Assembly (NCBI RefSeq): GCF_003254155.1
Contig: NZ_QKZI01000001.1
Coordinates: 930,001 to 994,000, forward strand
Reading direction: 5' to 3'
Length of the DNA: 64,000 nt
Source of the DNA: Psychrobacillus insolitus
GTDB lineage: Bacteria > Bacillota > Bacilli > Bacillales_A > Planococcaceae
The notes below the pieces were generated by a model. It was not told the DNA's origin. It searched no databases and worked only from the letters and a program-made list of their open reading frames with translations. Of the stretch, positions 39,354-47,563 are shown in pieces (within the stretch, counting starts at the first letter, position 1; every line of letters starts with the position of its first letter). Position numbers and translations under genes: made by a program.

Positions 39354-40020
39354 TTTTTTCGCGCTCCTTTGTCTTCCAATCCTTTAATACTTCACTTCGG
39401 TCTTTTTTTACTTCTTGTAATCTTGTTTGAAAAACTTGATCAAAAGTGGGTTTCTTCTTGTCATTATTTTTCGTTTGAGAGGTCATTTCCCTCTTCAAAC
39501 GACTAATAATTTCAGCGATATATGGGACTGCTTTTCCTATATCTTGTTTGTCTTCATAAATTTTTGTAAGTATTTCAATTTCAGCTGGATCTGTAATTTC
39601 TTTTAGTACAGTAATGTCTTCTCCAATACCTACTAATATTAAAGAGTTCCCCACTTGAAGCAGTTGTGCTGACTTTCCTTGACTTAGTCCAACCCCACCT
39701 AAATTTTGAATAAGTTGATTTTGTTGGAATGTTTTATTTCTACTATTAACAAATCGGAGTAACCCATATAAAAGTAGAATGACGAATCCTAATGCCAAAA
39801 TCATTTTTACATAATCCCAAATAGTGATGGATACATTATCTGTCATTTCAGAATCATTTATCTCTGAGAGTGGACTTTCTTCTGTTTCTATTTGATTTTG
39901 TGGTTTTTTAAGGTTTTCTTCTACAGTTACATTGGGATCACTTTCAGCATTTACTTCTAAGTCTAATGGCAGAATTAGAAAGAATAAGAGACTTGCAAAA
40001 AAGATGGGAAATTTCCTCAT
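39346..40020 (-). CDS. fliO: Flagellar biosynthesis protein FliO/FliZ
   Basis: Export-gate assembly factor, called FliZ in B. subtilis. The start is ATG at 40018-40020 (MRKFPIF), giving 224 residues; an in-frame extension upstream overlaps cheY. A cleavable signal peptide (hydrophobic core FFASLLFFLILPL, likely cut near VNA) precedes a polar extracellular segment. A membrane helix follows (MILALGFVILLLYGLLRFV) and then the FliO domain (GGVGLSQGKSAQLLQVG), and the C-terminal tail is highly charged. Confidence 0.92.
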   Translation of the reverse strand: MRKFPIFFASLLFFLILPLDLEVNAESDPNVTVEENLKKPQNQIETEESPLSEINDSEMTDNVSITIWDYVKMILALGFVILLLYGLLRFVNSRNKTFQQNQLIQNLGGVGLSQGKSAQLLQVGNSLILVGIGEDITVLKEITDPAEIEILTKIYEDKQDIGKAVPYIAEIISRLKREMTSQTKNNDKKKPTFDQVFQTRLQEVKKDRSEVLKDWKTKEREKNE

Positions 40021-40027
40021 CTTCTGC

Positions 40028-40390
40028 TTACCCGAGTGCTTTAGAAATTGCTTCAATTACACGTTCTGCTTGGAATGGTTTAACGATGAAATCTTTTGCT
40101 CCTGCTTGAATTGCATCGATTACCATTGCTTGTTGACCCATAGCGGAACACATAATAATTACAGCGTTCGGATTATTTACTTTAATTTCTTTTAGTGCAG
40201 TAATGCCATCCATTTCTGGCATAGTAATATCCATTGTTACTAAATCTGGTTTTAATTCTGCATACTTTTCAACAGCTTGAATACCATCTGCTGCTTCTCC
40301 AACTACCTCAAATCCATTTTTCGTTAGTATATCTTTAATCATCATTCTCATAAATGCTGCATCATCAACTATTAATATTCTTTTCGACAT
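40028..40390 (-). CDS. cheY: Chemotaxis response regulator CheY
   Basis: Single-domain receiver; phosphorylated by CheA, it binds the FliM/FliY switch. Key residues: DD at 9-10, phospho-acceptor D54 (TMDITMPEMDG), and K104 (FIVKPF). It has 120 residues. It is encoded between fliY and fliO, the Bacillus order. Confidence 0.97.
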   Translation of the reverse strand: MSKRILIVDDAAFMRMMIKDILTKNGFEVVGEAADGIQAVEKYAELKPDLVTMDITMPEMDGITALKEIKVNNPNAVIIMCSAMGQQAMVIDAIQAGAKDFIVKPFQAERVIEAISKALG

Positions 40391-40409
40391 GTTACGTCTC
40401 CTCCATTGC

Positions 40410-41552
40410 TTATCTTAAATTATGAATCCGTTGTGCTTGACTTAGGATATCTGTTATTCGAACACCGAAGTTTTCATCAATAACAACTACTTCTCCTTTA
40501 GCGATATGTCTATTATTAACTAGAATATCTACTGGTTCTCCAGCTAGCTTATCTAACTCAATAATAGAGCCACTTGTAAGCTCTAGTATATCTTTTACAG
40601 TTCTCTTAGTACGACCTAATTCTACTGTTACTTGAAGTGGAATATCAAGTAGTAAATTTAAATTTCTAGATTCATTTTGTGTTAGATTTGACGGTTCAAA
40701 ACTAGCAAACTGAGCTTGTTGCACTTCTACTTGCTGAACTTGAGGTTTAGGCTGTGAAAATTGCATTTGTTGGGTATTATTTTGAATTGTTGATTGAGTT
40801 TCAACAGGTGGAGGGGAAATTTGTACTTTTTCCTCTACAATGGTTGCTGCAACTTCTGGTTCTTCTTCACCGATTAATGATTTCACTAAACCTAACCCAA
40901 ATTCTAACGGAAGTAATTGCATAATATTTGAATCAATTAAATTCCCAATTTTCAATCGGAAAGATATTTTTATGAGTAAATCATTTGGAATGGCTTCTGT
41001 TCCTTCGTTATTTGGTAAATTCATTAAATCGATGGATGGGGGTGAAATGTCGACTTTTTTATTGAATAAAGTTGACATGGATGTAGCAGCTGACCCCATC
41101 ATTTGGTTCATCGCTTCTTGAACAGCGCTTAACTGAATTTCACTGAGTTCTGGTCTTGGGTCTATCCCATCCCCACCTAACATTAAGTCAGCAATAATGG
41201 CCGCATCTGATTGTTTAATAACGAGTAAGTTCATCCCTGTTAATCCCGCAGTGTACTTAACTTGAACTGCAACATAAGGGTGAGGAAATTCTTCTATTAA
41301 CTTATTACTATTAATCATGTCAATATTAGGCGTTGTAATATCTACTTTTTGACCTAAAAGAGTGGATAATGCAGTAGCAGAACTTCCAAATGAGATATTT
41401 CCTATTTCTCCAAGAGTACCTTGCGTAAAAGAGTCTAAGTAATCATCTACATTAATTTTTTCTGACTCTGTATTAACTTCATTGTCTTCAATTAGAGTTC
41501 CTCTAAGGAGAGCTTCAATCTCTTCTTGGGAGAGCATATCATCACTCATCAT
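40410..41552 (-). CDS. fliY: Flagellar switch protein / CheY-P phosphatase FliY
   Basis: C-ring protein combining a CheC-type phosphatase with a FliN domain. It has 380 residues. The N-terminal FliM-like peptide is DMLSQEEIEALL. Two phosphatase motifs follow: LGEIGNISFGSSATALSTLL and VQEAMNQMMGSAATSMSTLF. After a Gln/Pro-rich linker comes the C-terminal FliN domain (IPLQVTVELGRTKRTVKDIL). Removes phosphate from CheY-P at the switch. It overlaps fliM by 11 nt. Confidence 0.97.
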   Translation of the reverse strand: MMSDDMLSQEEIEALLRGTLIEDNEVNTESEKINVDDYLDSFTQGTLGEIGNISFGSSATALSTLLGQKVDITTPNIDMINSNKLIEEFPHPYVAVQVKYTAGLTGMNLLVIKQSDAAIIADLMLGGDGIDPRPELSEIQLSAVQEAMNQMMGSAATSMSTLFNKKVDISPPSIDLMNLPNNEGTEAIPNDLLIKISFRLKIGNLIDSNIMQLLPLEFGLGLVKSLIGEEEPEVAATIVEEKVQISPPPVETQSTIQNNTQQMQFSQPKPQVQQVEVQQAQFASFEPSNLTQNESRNLNLLLDIPLQVTVELGRTKRTVKDILELTSGSIIELDKLAGEPVDILVNNRHIAKGEVVVIDENFGVRITDILSQAQRIHNLR

Positions 41553-42537
41553 CCTCTCCTCCTTTCACCGTTTCAATGACTTGTACAGCCATTCTATTTT
41601 TTAGTTTACCTGGTTGTGCTGTAAATTTTGGTATGCCCCCTACTTTTATAAGCAGTGGATCTACAATCTTTGTATTCAATTGAATAACATCTCCTAATTG
41701 TAAATACAACAAGTCTTCAATTGAAATATCCGTTTCACCTAACTCAGCAACTATTGAAATTTCTGCAGATTTTACACGTTTTTCTAATACTTTAAGTTGT
41801 TCTGGCGAAACTTCTTTTTTGTTTGACTGCATCCAATATCTTACGGACAGATTAGGAACAATCGGTTCAAGAACTACATGTGGAATACAGATATTAATCA
41901 TTCCACTAGTTTCACCAACAATAGTATTAAAAGAAATAACAACAACTGTTTCGTTCGGTGAAATCATTTGTAAAAATTGAGGATTTACTTCTAATTCCGT
42001 TAATATTGGATCTATGTCCGCAATATTAGCCCAAGCTTCTCGTAAATTAGCAAATGAGCGTTCAAATAGATTTGTCATTATCTTCATTTCAATTTCTGTT
42101 AAACTATCAACTTTCGTATATGCTCCACCTTTTCCTCCCATCATCATATCCAACATGGAATAAGCAATATTCGGATTAACTTCCATTAAAATATTTCCTT
42201 CTAATGGGGGAACTTCAAAAACATTGATGAGTGTCATATGTGGAATCGAACGGATAAATTCTTCGAAAGGAATTTGATCCACTGATACTACGGATATTTG
42301 TACATAAGATCTTAATTGGGCAGAAAAAAATGTGGTTAATAAACGAGCAAAGTTTTCATGTATACGAGTTAAACTACGTATTTGGTCTTTAGAAAATCTT
42401 AACGCACGTTTAAAGTCATATACCCTTACTTTTCTCGATTCTTGTTCACTTTTCAACTCATCTGCAGTCATTTCCCCAGTTGAGAGTGCACTTAACAACG
42501 CATCTATTTCTGATTGAGATAATATATCTCCAGCCAA
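41542..42537 (-). CDS. fliM: Flagellar motor switch protein FliM
   Basis: C-ring component that binds CheY-P through an N-terminal peptide (ILSQSEIDALLSALSTGE). It has about 332 residues. The middle domain is CheC-like without phosphatase residues (GGRGG-like MMGGKGGA loop), and the C-terminal FliN-like domain ends at VQVIETVKG. I choose the TTG at 42535-42537 (M-A-G-D-I-L-S-Q), 4-5 nt after CGGAGGTGG; further upstream codons are part of that ribosome site. Confidence 0.95.
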   Translation of the reverse strand: MAGDILSQSEIDALLSALSTGEMTADELKSEQESRKVRVYDFKRALRFSKDQIRSLTRIHENFARLLTTFFSAQLRSYVQISVVSVDQIPFEEFIRSIPHMTLINVFEVPPLEGNILMEVNPNIAYSMLDMMMGGKGGAYTKVDSLTEIEMKIMTNLFERSFANLREAWANIADIDPILTELEVNPQFLQMISPNETVVVISFNTIVGETSGMINICIPHVVLEPIVPNLSVRYWMQSNKKEVSPEQLKVLEKRVKSAEISIVAELGETDISIEDLLYLQLGDVIQLNTKIVDPLLIKVGGIPKFTAQPGKLKNRMAVQVIETVKGGEDDE

Positions 42538-42566
42538 TCTGCCACCTCCGTTCAAAAAAATTTACT

Positions 42567-42998
42567 TTACTGAATAATATAAGAAGTAATATACACTTGC
42601 TGTACTTCACCAGAATCCATTAATTCATTAATTTTAGTCTTTAGTGAAGATTCAAATGCCACTTTTCCTTCTTTTCCATCCAGTTGTTCTGGAGTCATTT
42701 CAGAAAGTTCTGTAATCACTATATTTTTTACTTGAAAATCTCTTTTTGTCAGTTCTTCCCCAGCTTCTAAACTATCCGTTTGTACTTTCAAAGAAATTCG
42801 AATGAAGTTTTCTCCGGCTAAATTCGTTGTAATTTCAGCGATATCTACGGAAGATTCTACAATTTCATCAATTGATGGTTTTTCTTCCTCATCACCTTTG
42901 TTTAGTTGAGATACGATAAGCAAAGCAATTACACCAATTAAAGTAATACACACTAAAATAATTAGCATAATTGTTAATAGTTTATTTTTATTCTTCAT
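42567..42998 (-). CDS. fliL: Flagellar basal-body protein FliL
   Basis: Single-pass protein near the stator and rotor. The start is ATG at 42996-42998 (MKNKNKLL) behind AGAGGTG, giving 143 residues. One membrane helix (about residues 7-28) is followed by an acidic extracytoplasmic FliL domain ending TSYIIQ. Overlaps swrD by 11 nt. Confidence 0.92.
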   Translation of the reverse strand: MKNKNKLLTIMLIILVCITLIGVIALLIVSQLNKGDEEEKPSIDEIVESSVDIAEITTNLAGENFIRISLKVQTDSLEAGEELTKRDFQVKNIVITELSEMTPEQLDGKEGKVAFESSLKTKINELMDSGEVQQVYITSYIIQ

Positions 42999-43209
42999 GT
43001 CCATCACCTCTTAAGTGGGGATTCGATAAAATATGTATCTGATTGTAAAATTGTGCAGTTTTTCTGGATACCTCTTCTCGAGTTTCTAACACAACGTATT
43101 TGTTACTATTCGTCAGTGTTATTGTTGTATCCGGAAAAGATTCTACTTTCTCTATGTATAATGCATTGAGTGAAAATCCTTTACCATTTAAACGAGTTAA
43201 ATTTATCAA
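42988..43209 (-). CDS. swrD: FlbD/SwrD family flagellar protein
   Basis: Small protein (73 residues from the chosen start) of the FlbD family; in B. subtilis SwrD raises flagellar power by an unknown mechanism. The core TRLNGKGFSLNALYIEKVE followed by PDTTITLTNSNKYVV is the family signature. Family alignment points to a TTG start at 43207-43209 (M-I-N-L-T-R-L-N-G), but no ribosome site is adjacent. Upstream in-frame ATGs at 43227 and 43257 also lack a well-placed one. An inverted repeat lies directly before it, so the true start is unsure. Confidence 0.85.
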   Translation of the reverse strand: MINLTRLNGKGFSLNALYIEKVESFPDTTITLTNSNKYVVLETREEVSRKTAQFYNQIHILSNPHLRGDGHEE

Positions 43210-43215
43210 TATAAA

Positions 43216-43241
43216 GGGCCGGGCCATAATAGGAACGGCCC
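43216..43241 (-). other. GC-rich inverted repeat before swrD
   Basis: GGGCCG (43216-43221) and CGGCCC (43236-43241) can pair around a 14-nt loop, strikingly GC-rich for this AT-rich operon. On the minus strand it separates an AGGGAGGG ribosome-site-like sequence from the swrD TTG. The T-rich tail is weak, so mRNA processing or translational control is more likely than full termination. Confidence 0.55.
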
Positions 43242-43277
43242 AACCCTCCCTTACCATAAATTTATGATTCTGTTAAA

Positions 43278-44084
43278 TTATCGTTTTAAGTTAATTAGCT
43301 CTTCTAAAATGGAGTCAGATGTTGTGATAATACGAGTGTTTGCTTGGAACCCACGTTGTGCAACGATCATGTCCGTGAATTCTTCAGATAGATCGACGTT
43401 CGACATTTCTAGGAAACCAGAGTTGATAGTTCCAAGTCCTTCTGTTAATGCTATACCAGGAGATGGTTCACCTGAAGAAGGAGATTGTCTATAGTAATTT
43501 GAACCTTCCTTAGTAAGTCCACCATTATTCGGAAATTTCGCTAACTGTATTTGACCTGCATCTATAAGTTCTCCAGCTTCGTCAACATAAGTAACTGTAC
43601 CATCTTGACCAATCGTCATACTTTGTGATTCTACAGGAATTTGAATAGATCCATCCTCGCCCACTAAGTACTTACCATCTGAGTTAACTAAATATCCTTC
43701 ACTATCCATATAGAAGTTCCCTGCTCTTGTATATAATCTATCATCTTCTAAACTACCATCATTGCCATCAGCTACTTGAAAGAATCCATCTCCAGAAATT
43801 GCTAGATCCAAGGTATTACCCGTTGTTTGAAGTGAACCACCAGAGTGAATTGTGTCAATTGCTGCAAGTTGAGATCCTAAACCAATTTGTTTAGCATTAA
43901 CTCCAGCTCGAGTTTCTGTAGGAGCTGTGGCACCTGCAGTCGTTTGTGAAATTAAATCTTTGAAAACTGTACGACCTTTTTTGAATCCGTATGTGTTTAC
44001 GTTAGCGATGTTGTTACCTATTACATCAAGTTTTGTTTGAAAGTTTTTTAAACCTGAAATACCTGAGTACATGGAACGAATCAT
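43278..44084 (-). CDS. flgE: Flagellar hook protein (FlgE/FlgG family)
   Basis: Distal axial protein of 268 residues, with the N-terminal flagellar rod/hook signature (MYSGISGLKNFQTKLDVIGN followed by NIANVNTYGFK). The basal domain has LDLAISGDGFF, and the conserved C-terminal coil has SNVDLSEEFTDMIVAQRGFQ and ANTRIITTSDSILEELINLKR. Called FlgG by similarity in several databases, but the equivalent B. subtilis gene in this position encodes the hook, so flgE is preferred. Placed after flgD (hook cap) and the TIGR02530 gene. Confidence 0.93.
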   Translation of the reverse strand: MIRSMYSGISGLKNFQTKLDVIGNNIANVNTYGFKKGRTVFKDLISQTTAGATAPTETRAGVNAKQIGLGSQLAAIDTIHSGGSLQTTGNTLDLAISGDGFFQVADGNDGSLEDDRLYTRAGNFYMDSEGYLVNSDGKYLVGEDGSIQIPVESQSMTIGQDGTVTYVDEAGELIDAGQIQLAKFPNNGGLTKEGSNYYRQSPSSGEPSPGIALTEGLGTINSGFLEMSNVDLSEEFTDMIVAQRGFQANTRIITTSDSILEELINLKR

Positions 44085-44135
44085 TTATTGTTTCTCCCTT
44101 CAATTTGCGTGCTAGCTTCAATCAGTCCACTGCAC

Positions 44136-44162
44136 ATAGCACCCTTTTTCAGGTCCTGCTAT
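44136..44162 (-). other. Stem-loop between the TIGR02530-like gene and the hook gene
   Basis: ATAGCA (44136-44141) pairs with TGCTAT (44157-44162), and an inner CCT/AGG pair can extend it. There is no T-tract, so it is unlikely to be a terminator; it may stabilise or process the long mRNA next to a highly expressed structural gene. Confidence 0.45.
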
Positions 44163-44165
44163 CTA

Positions 44166-44546
44166 TTAGTTCAGCACAATAGTGCCGTCTATATTTGTAA
44201 ATAATTGATTTTTCGCTTCCGTGCGATCCATCGCAGTAATCACTGTTGCATTTTTTGCACTTACGATTAATGCTGCTTGATCCATCAATACTAATGAGTC
44301 ATTCACACCTTTTGAGCGAGCTTCTGATACTTTTTCACTCACAAGCTGCCATTCGGCTTCTGATATGTGAATATTTCGTTCAGCTAAACGCTGATTAGCA
44401 TGTTTACTTACCTTCAACTCAGTTTTTACAGTTGCTTCTTGCAAATGCTGTGAAAACGATTGTTTTGGCGAAGTAACTTGTTTAGTAGTTAGCGATTGAC
44501 GAATAGTTGTTTGCAGTGGAACGCGATTTAAAGAAATTTTGTCCAT
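44166..44546 (-). CDS. TIGR02530-like flagellar operon protein
   Basis: A 126-residue protein of the family found between flgD and the hook gene in many Bacillales and Clostridia. The conserved part is the C-terminal two thirds: SKHANQRLAERNIHISEAEW, a Val/Ser helix, and NATVITAMDRTEAKNQLFTNIDGTIVL. No biochemical role is established; position suggests hook assembly or length control. The N-terminus is basic and variable. The ATG has CGGAGATATGCA before it. Confidence 0.85.
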   Translation of the reverse strand: MDKISLNRVPLQTTIRQSLTTKQVTSPKQSFSQHLQEATVKTELKVSKHANQRLAERNIHISEAEWQLVSEKVSEARSKGVNDSLVLMDQAALIVSAKNATVITAMDRTEAKNQLFTNIDGTIVLN

Positions 44547-44565
44547 TGCATATCTCCGTTCTAAT

Positions 44566-45204
44566 TTACTTTATTGAATTAATTTGATCAGCAGAAATAC
44601 TCAACTCACTAAGATTGAACACGATATTACCGTCTTTTTTAGATACCGATTCAACTTGTCCAGACACTTCACCGTTGTCACTTGAGTAACTTACTGTTTT
44701 TCCAATCATCATACTTGCTTCTACTAGACTATTTGAGCTTGTACTACTAGACAATACTTCTGATATATTACCTGGTGTAATGACTTTCCCACCATCTAAA
44801 GTAAATTCTATATTTCCTTCTAGAAACTTAACTCCAGTTATTGCTCCAGTACCCTCATTTGTAAGTGGTTTACCATCTGCATCTAGCTCTTCCGTCAGTT
44901 CATGCCACTTTACATCTTTACCAACAAAATTACTATACTCAATCATTTGCGTTTGTTCTTGAGCTTCTGCAAATTTTTCAAATGCTGTTGTTAAATTTGT
45001 CATTTGCTCCAGAGAAGAGAATTGCGCCATTTGTGCAATGAATTGTGAGTCATCCATTGGTTTGGTCGGATCTTGATTTTGAAGTTGTGTCATTAAAATT
45101 TTCAAGAATGCGTCTTTACCAAGATTACTATTTCCAGTAGTTTTTGTTGGAGCTTTTTTTGAAGACAAATACATACTATCTGTTATTGCAGTCATTTCTG
45201 CCAT
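44566..45204 (-). CDS. flgD: Flagellar hook assembly/cap protein FlgD
   Basis: Cap that guides hook polymerisation. It has 212 residues. The family block near the N-terminus is LGKDAFLKILMTQLQNQDP followed by DDSQFIAQMAQFSSLEQMTN; the C-terminal half is beta-rich (FlgD Tudor/Ig-like). The start has GGAGGATTAACAG upstream. It follows fliK by 3 nt. Confidence 0.95.
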   Translation of the reverse strand: MAEMTAITDSMYLSSKKAPTKTTGNSNLGKDAFLKILMTQLQNQDPTKPMDDSQFIAQMAQFSSLEQMTNLTTAFEKFAEAQEQTQMIEYSNFVGKDVKWHELTEELDADGKPLTNEGTGAITGVKFLEGNIEFTLDGGKVITPGNISEVLSSSTSSNSLVEASMMIGKTVSYSSDNGEVSGQVESVSKKDGNIVFNLSELSISADQINSIK

Positions 45205-45207
45205 CTG

Positions 45208-46473
45208 TTAATCCTCCATTTCTTTTAAAAAGTCTTCAAAAGTAGAAAGGTCTTCCTTCTCATCTTGCTTTGATTCTTTTTGCTGTTGTTGTTGCTGTTG
45301 TTTAAAAGACTCATTAAATGCTTGGTTTCTGTCTTGTCTCGATGTATCTTGCAATGCTTGTGTAATTTCAAGTCTTTCCACTTGAATATTTTGATTCATT
45401 AATCCTTGTTTTAATTGACCGGACTGTGAATCAAGCATTTCTTTACCTAAAGCTGTGGATGCAAGCATTCTCGCCGTTAACATTCCATCTTTTTGAATTA
45501 ATTCAATCCGAATCGTTCCAAGATGTTCTGGATAAAGCTTAATAACTAATCTATTTGCTCCTCCTGCTTGCCCAAATTGAGCTCGATTCATCGCTTTTTG
45601 TAACTCTTTTACAAGTTCTTCCGTTTGAGCGGGTTTTCCCGTTAGTAAAGTAACAGAAACAGCTTCAACTTTTGTTTGTACAATCGTTGATGATTGACCT
45701 TGTATATTTGAAGTCACTTCTTTTACCTCTACAACTGTTTCGGTTGGTGAAGTTACTTGTTTAATAACAACTTGTTTCATTGATTGATCCAAGGTAAGGT
45801 GGTTTGTAGCAGGTTTCGAGAAATTTTCACTTACACCACTAATTTGAGAAGTCGTTTCAAATAGTAACTTTTGCTTACCTTTAGTTGATATTACAGTGTT
45901 TACTTCTTTAGAAATCATTTTTTTCAAATCATCTACAAGTCGACTTATATCAAATAGTGTAGATTCTTGTTTTAGCGTCAAATCAGATTTCTTTCCAATA
46001 AGTTGCACAACTTTCAGTAATTGCACTGCTTGCTTTGCTTCTACTGGAGTGGCAGGACCTTGTCCATATAAAGATTGGACGATTATATTACTCAATTGAC
46101 TAGCTTGTTCATTGATCCCAGCTAATAAATCCCACACATTGGATTCTGTAAGTTCGTCATTTATATCCGTTTCTTCATCTAAAAGCTTATTTAATAGGCC
46201 TTTTAGTTCTTTTGTATTAACTGACAATTCTTTTGATCCTAATATATTTTCGACTTGTTCCAGTGATTCTGCACCTAAAATAGAAAGTAGTTCTTGTATA
46301 ATATTTTGTTGAGATTCATCTGGTATTTGTACAACTGGTTTTTGCACTTGCTGGTTAGATAATATTTGACCAAAAACATGTCCAAATATTTGTTTACTTT
46401 GCATGGGTGTTTGTTGTTGACCTTTTGGTTGAATCGCAATATTTCCCGTATTTGTGATTGTTGCGGTATTCAC
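45208..46473 (-). CDS. fliK: Flagellar hook-length control protein FliK
   Basis: Secreted ruler that sets hook length and flips FlhB specificity. The start is GTG at 46471-46473 behind GGAGGTGAAAGA, giving 421 residues. The N-terminal part is low complexity and Gln-rich. The conserved C-terminal Flg_hook domain has LVIKLYPEHLGTIRIELIQK and ARMLASTALGKEMLDSQ. A run of seven glutamines (coding strand 45281-45301) and an acidic tail follow. Divergent N-terminus is normal for FliK. Confidence 0.93.
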   Translation of the reverse strand: MNTATITNTGNIAIQPKGQQQTPMQSKQIFGHVFGQILSNQQVQKPVVQIPDESQQNIIQELLSILGAESLEQVENILGSKELSVNTKELKGLLNKLLDEETDINDELTESNVWDLLAGINEQASQLSNIIVQSLYGQGPATPVEAKQAVQLLKVVQLIGKKSDLTLKQESTLFDISRLVDDLKKMISKEVNTVISTKGKQKLLFETTSQISGVSENFSKPATNHLTLDQSMKQVVIKQVTSPTETVVEVKEVTSNIQGQSSTIVQTKVEAVSVTLLTGKPAQTEELVKELQKAMNRAQFGQAGGANRLVIKLYPEHLGTIRIELIQKDGMLTARMLASTALGKEMLDSQSGQLKQGLMNQNIQVERLEITQALQDTSRQDRNQAFNESFKQQQQQQQKESKQDEKEDLSTFEDFLKEMED

Positions 46474-46503
46474 TCTTTCACCTCCCTTCAAATTTACAAA
46501 ACA

Positions 46504-47115
46504 TCACTGTTTTGACATTAATTCTGTGTATTTTGCAGCCTCTTCTGGTAGCATTTTTTCGAAAATCTTCGCAACAGTTTCTGGCTTCAAACTTGTAAGA
46601 ATTCGTAAAGCTTCTGCATCACTCATTTTTACAATTACAGGAGCTGAAGTTTTTGCAGACATTTTTTCAAATGTCGATACAATTTCAGCATACTCTCGTT
46701 TATTACTTATTTGTTCTCTCTGAAGAGTGTCTATTTCATCAAGTAATCGTTCTTGTTCGATTAACAAGGCTTCACTCGTATTAGCAGATTCATCTATTTC
46801 TGTTTGCAATTGATCTATTTCAGCTTCTTTTTCTTGAATTGCTGCTTGTAAATTAACTACTTTTTCTTCTAGTTTAGTATTTTTATCTTCCTCTTTTAAG
46901 GTCTCTTCTTGATTGAACTGGGTTAATTCTTTCGCTTTTTCAAACACATTAATATCAGCAATCTGAGTAACGATTAAAAGCAGTGCTAAAGCAAATAAGA
47001 AAGGAATGATAAATAAGTAAAGAAATACTTTAATTTTACCACTTTTTTTTGACTCTCCGTTAACTTCATCAAATTCCATAGTCGATTTGTTTCGTTTAGC
47101 CATACTTTTGCTCAC
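46504..47115 (-). CDS. ylxF: MotE-like flagellar protein YlxF
   Basis: A 203-residue protein with one membrane helix (about residues 28-50), a long coiled coil (Glu/Lys/Gln-rich, about 60-130) and a C-terminal MgtE-N/MotE-like domain (EALRILTSLKPETVAKIFEK then MLPEEAAKYTELM). Equivalent to YlxF in B. subtilis, proposed to act as a FliJ-associated or export chaperone-like component; the exact role is not known. Overlaps fliJ by 4 nt. Confidence 0.88.
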   Translation of the reverse strand: MSKSMAKRNKSTMEFDEVNGESKKSGKIKVFLYLFIIPFLFALALLLIVTQIADINVFEKAKELTQFNQEETLKEEDKNTKLEEKVVNLQAAIQEKEAEIDQLQTEIDESANTSEALLIEQERLLDEIDTLQREQISNKREYAEIVSTFEKMSAKTSAPVIVKMSDAEALRILTSLKPETVAKIFEKMLPEEAAKYTELMSKQ

Positions 47116-47561
47116 CTAATCTCTTTGTTTTGAAACTTCAATGCCGAAATTTCATCTAACTGGATTGTTTCGATTCTATTCTGTTCTTCTTTAAAGAACT
47201 CATAGTCTCTTTCCTTCATTTTTTCAAATTTCCGAACTTCTAAAGTTCTTTCTAAAAGTTTTTCTTCAAACCAATTCATTTTAGCCCTAGCTTGATTAAC
47301 TTCTTTTTGCAATAGTTCATTTCTTTTTTCTAAAGTTTCAAGATATTTAGAATAATGATTCATGTGATCAATAGATAATCCTTTTTGAAGTAGTTCGTTT
47401 TGTGCATTGATCGTATCTTCTTTTTTCTTTAACAGATTGTATAAATCAGTAGCGATCTTTTCAAAGACATGAATAGATTCTTTAAATGCAATTTCAGTTT
47501 CTGCTTTTTCTTGTTCTCGTATCGTTAACACTTTAGCAAATTTATATTGATATGCTACCAT
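47112..47561 (-). CDS. fliJ: Flagellar export protein FliJ
   Basis: Coiled-coil stalk of the FliH-FliI-FliJ export ATPase. It has 149 residues, almost entirely helical and rich in Glu, Lys and Gln, with the N-terminal YKFAKVLTIREQEKAETEIAF that defines the family. It follows fliI by 2 nt. Confidence 0.93.
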   Translation of the reverse strand: MVAYQYKFAKVLTIREQEKAETEIAFKESIHVFEKIATDLYNLLKKKEDTINAQNELLQKGLSIDHMNHYSKYLETLEKRNELLQKEVNQARAKMNWFEEKLLERTLEVRKFEKMKERDYEFFKEEQNRIETIQLDEISALKFQNKEIR

Positions 47562-47563
47562 TT

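Noticed and set aside
43278-44084. Hook gene considered as flgG rod protein
   Set aside because: Sequence alone cannot separate the two families well, but its place after flgD and before swrD matches the hook gene in B. subtilis.
45281-45301. Poly-glutamine run in fliK as a phase-variable microsatellite
   Set aside because: The tract mixes CAA and CAG codons in steps of three, so slippage would change length only and not switch the gene off; such runs are common in FliK.
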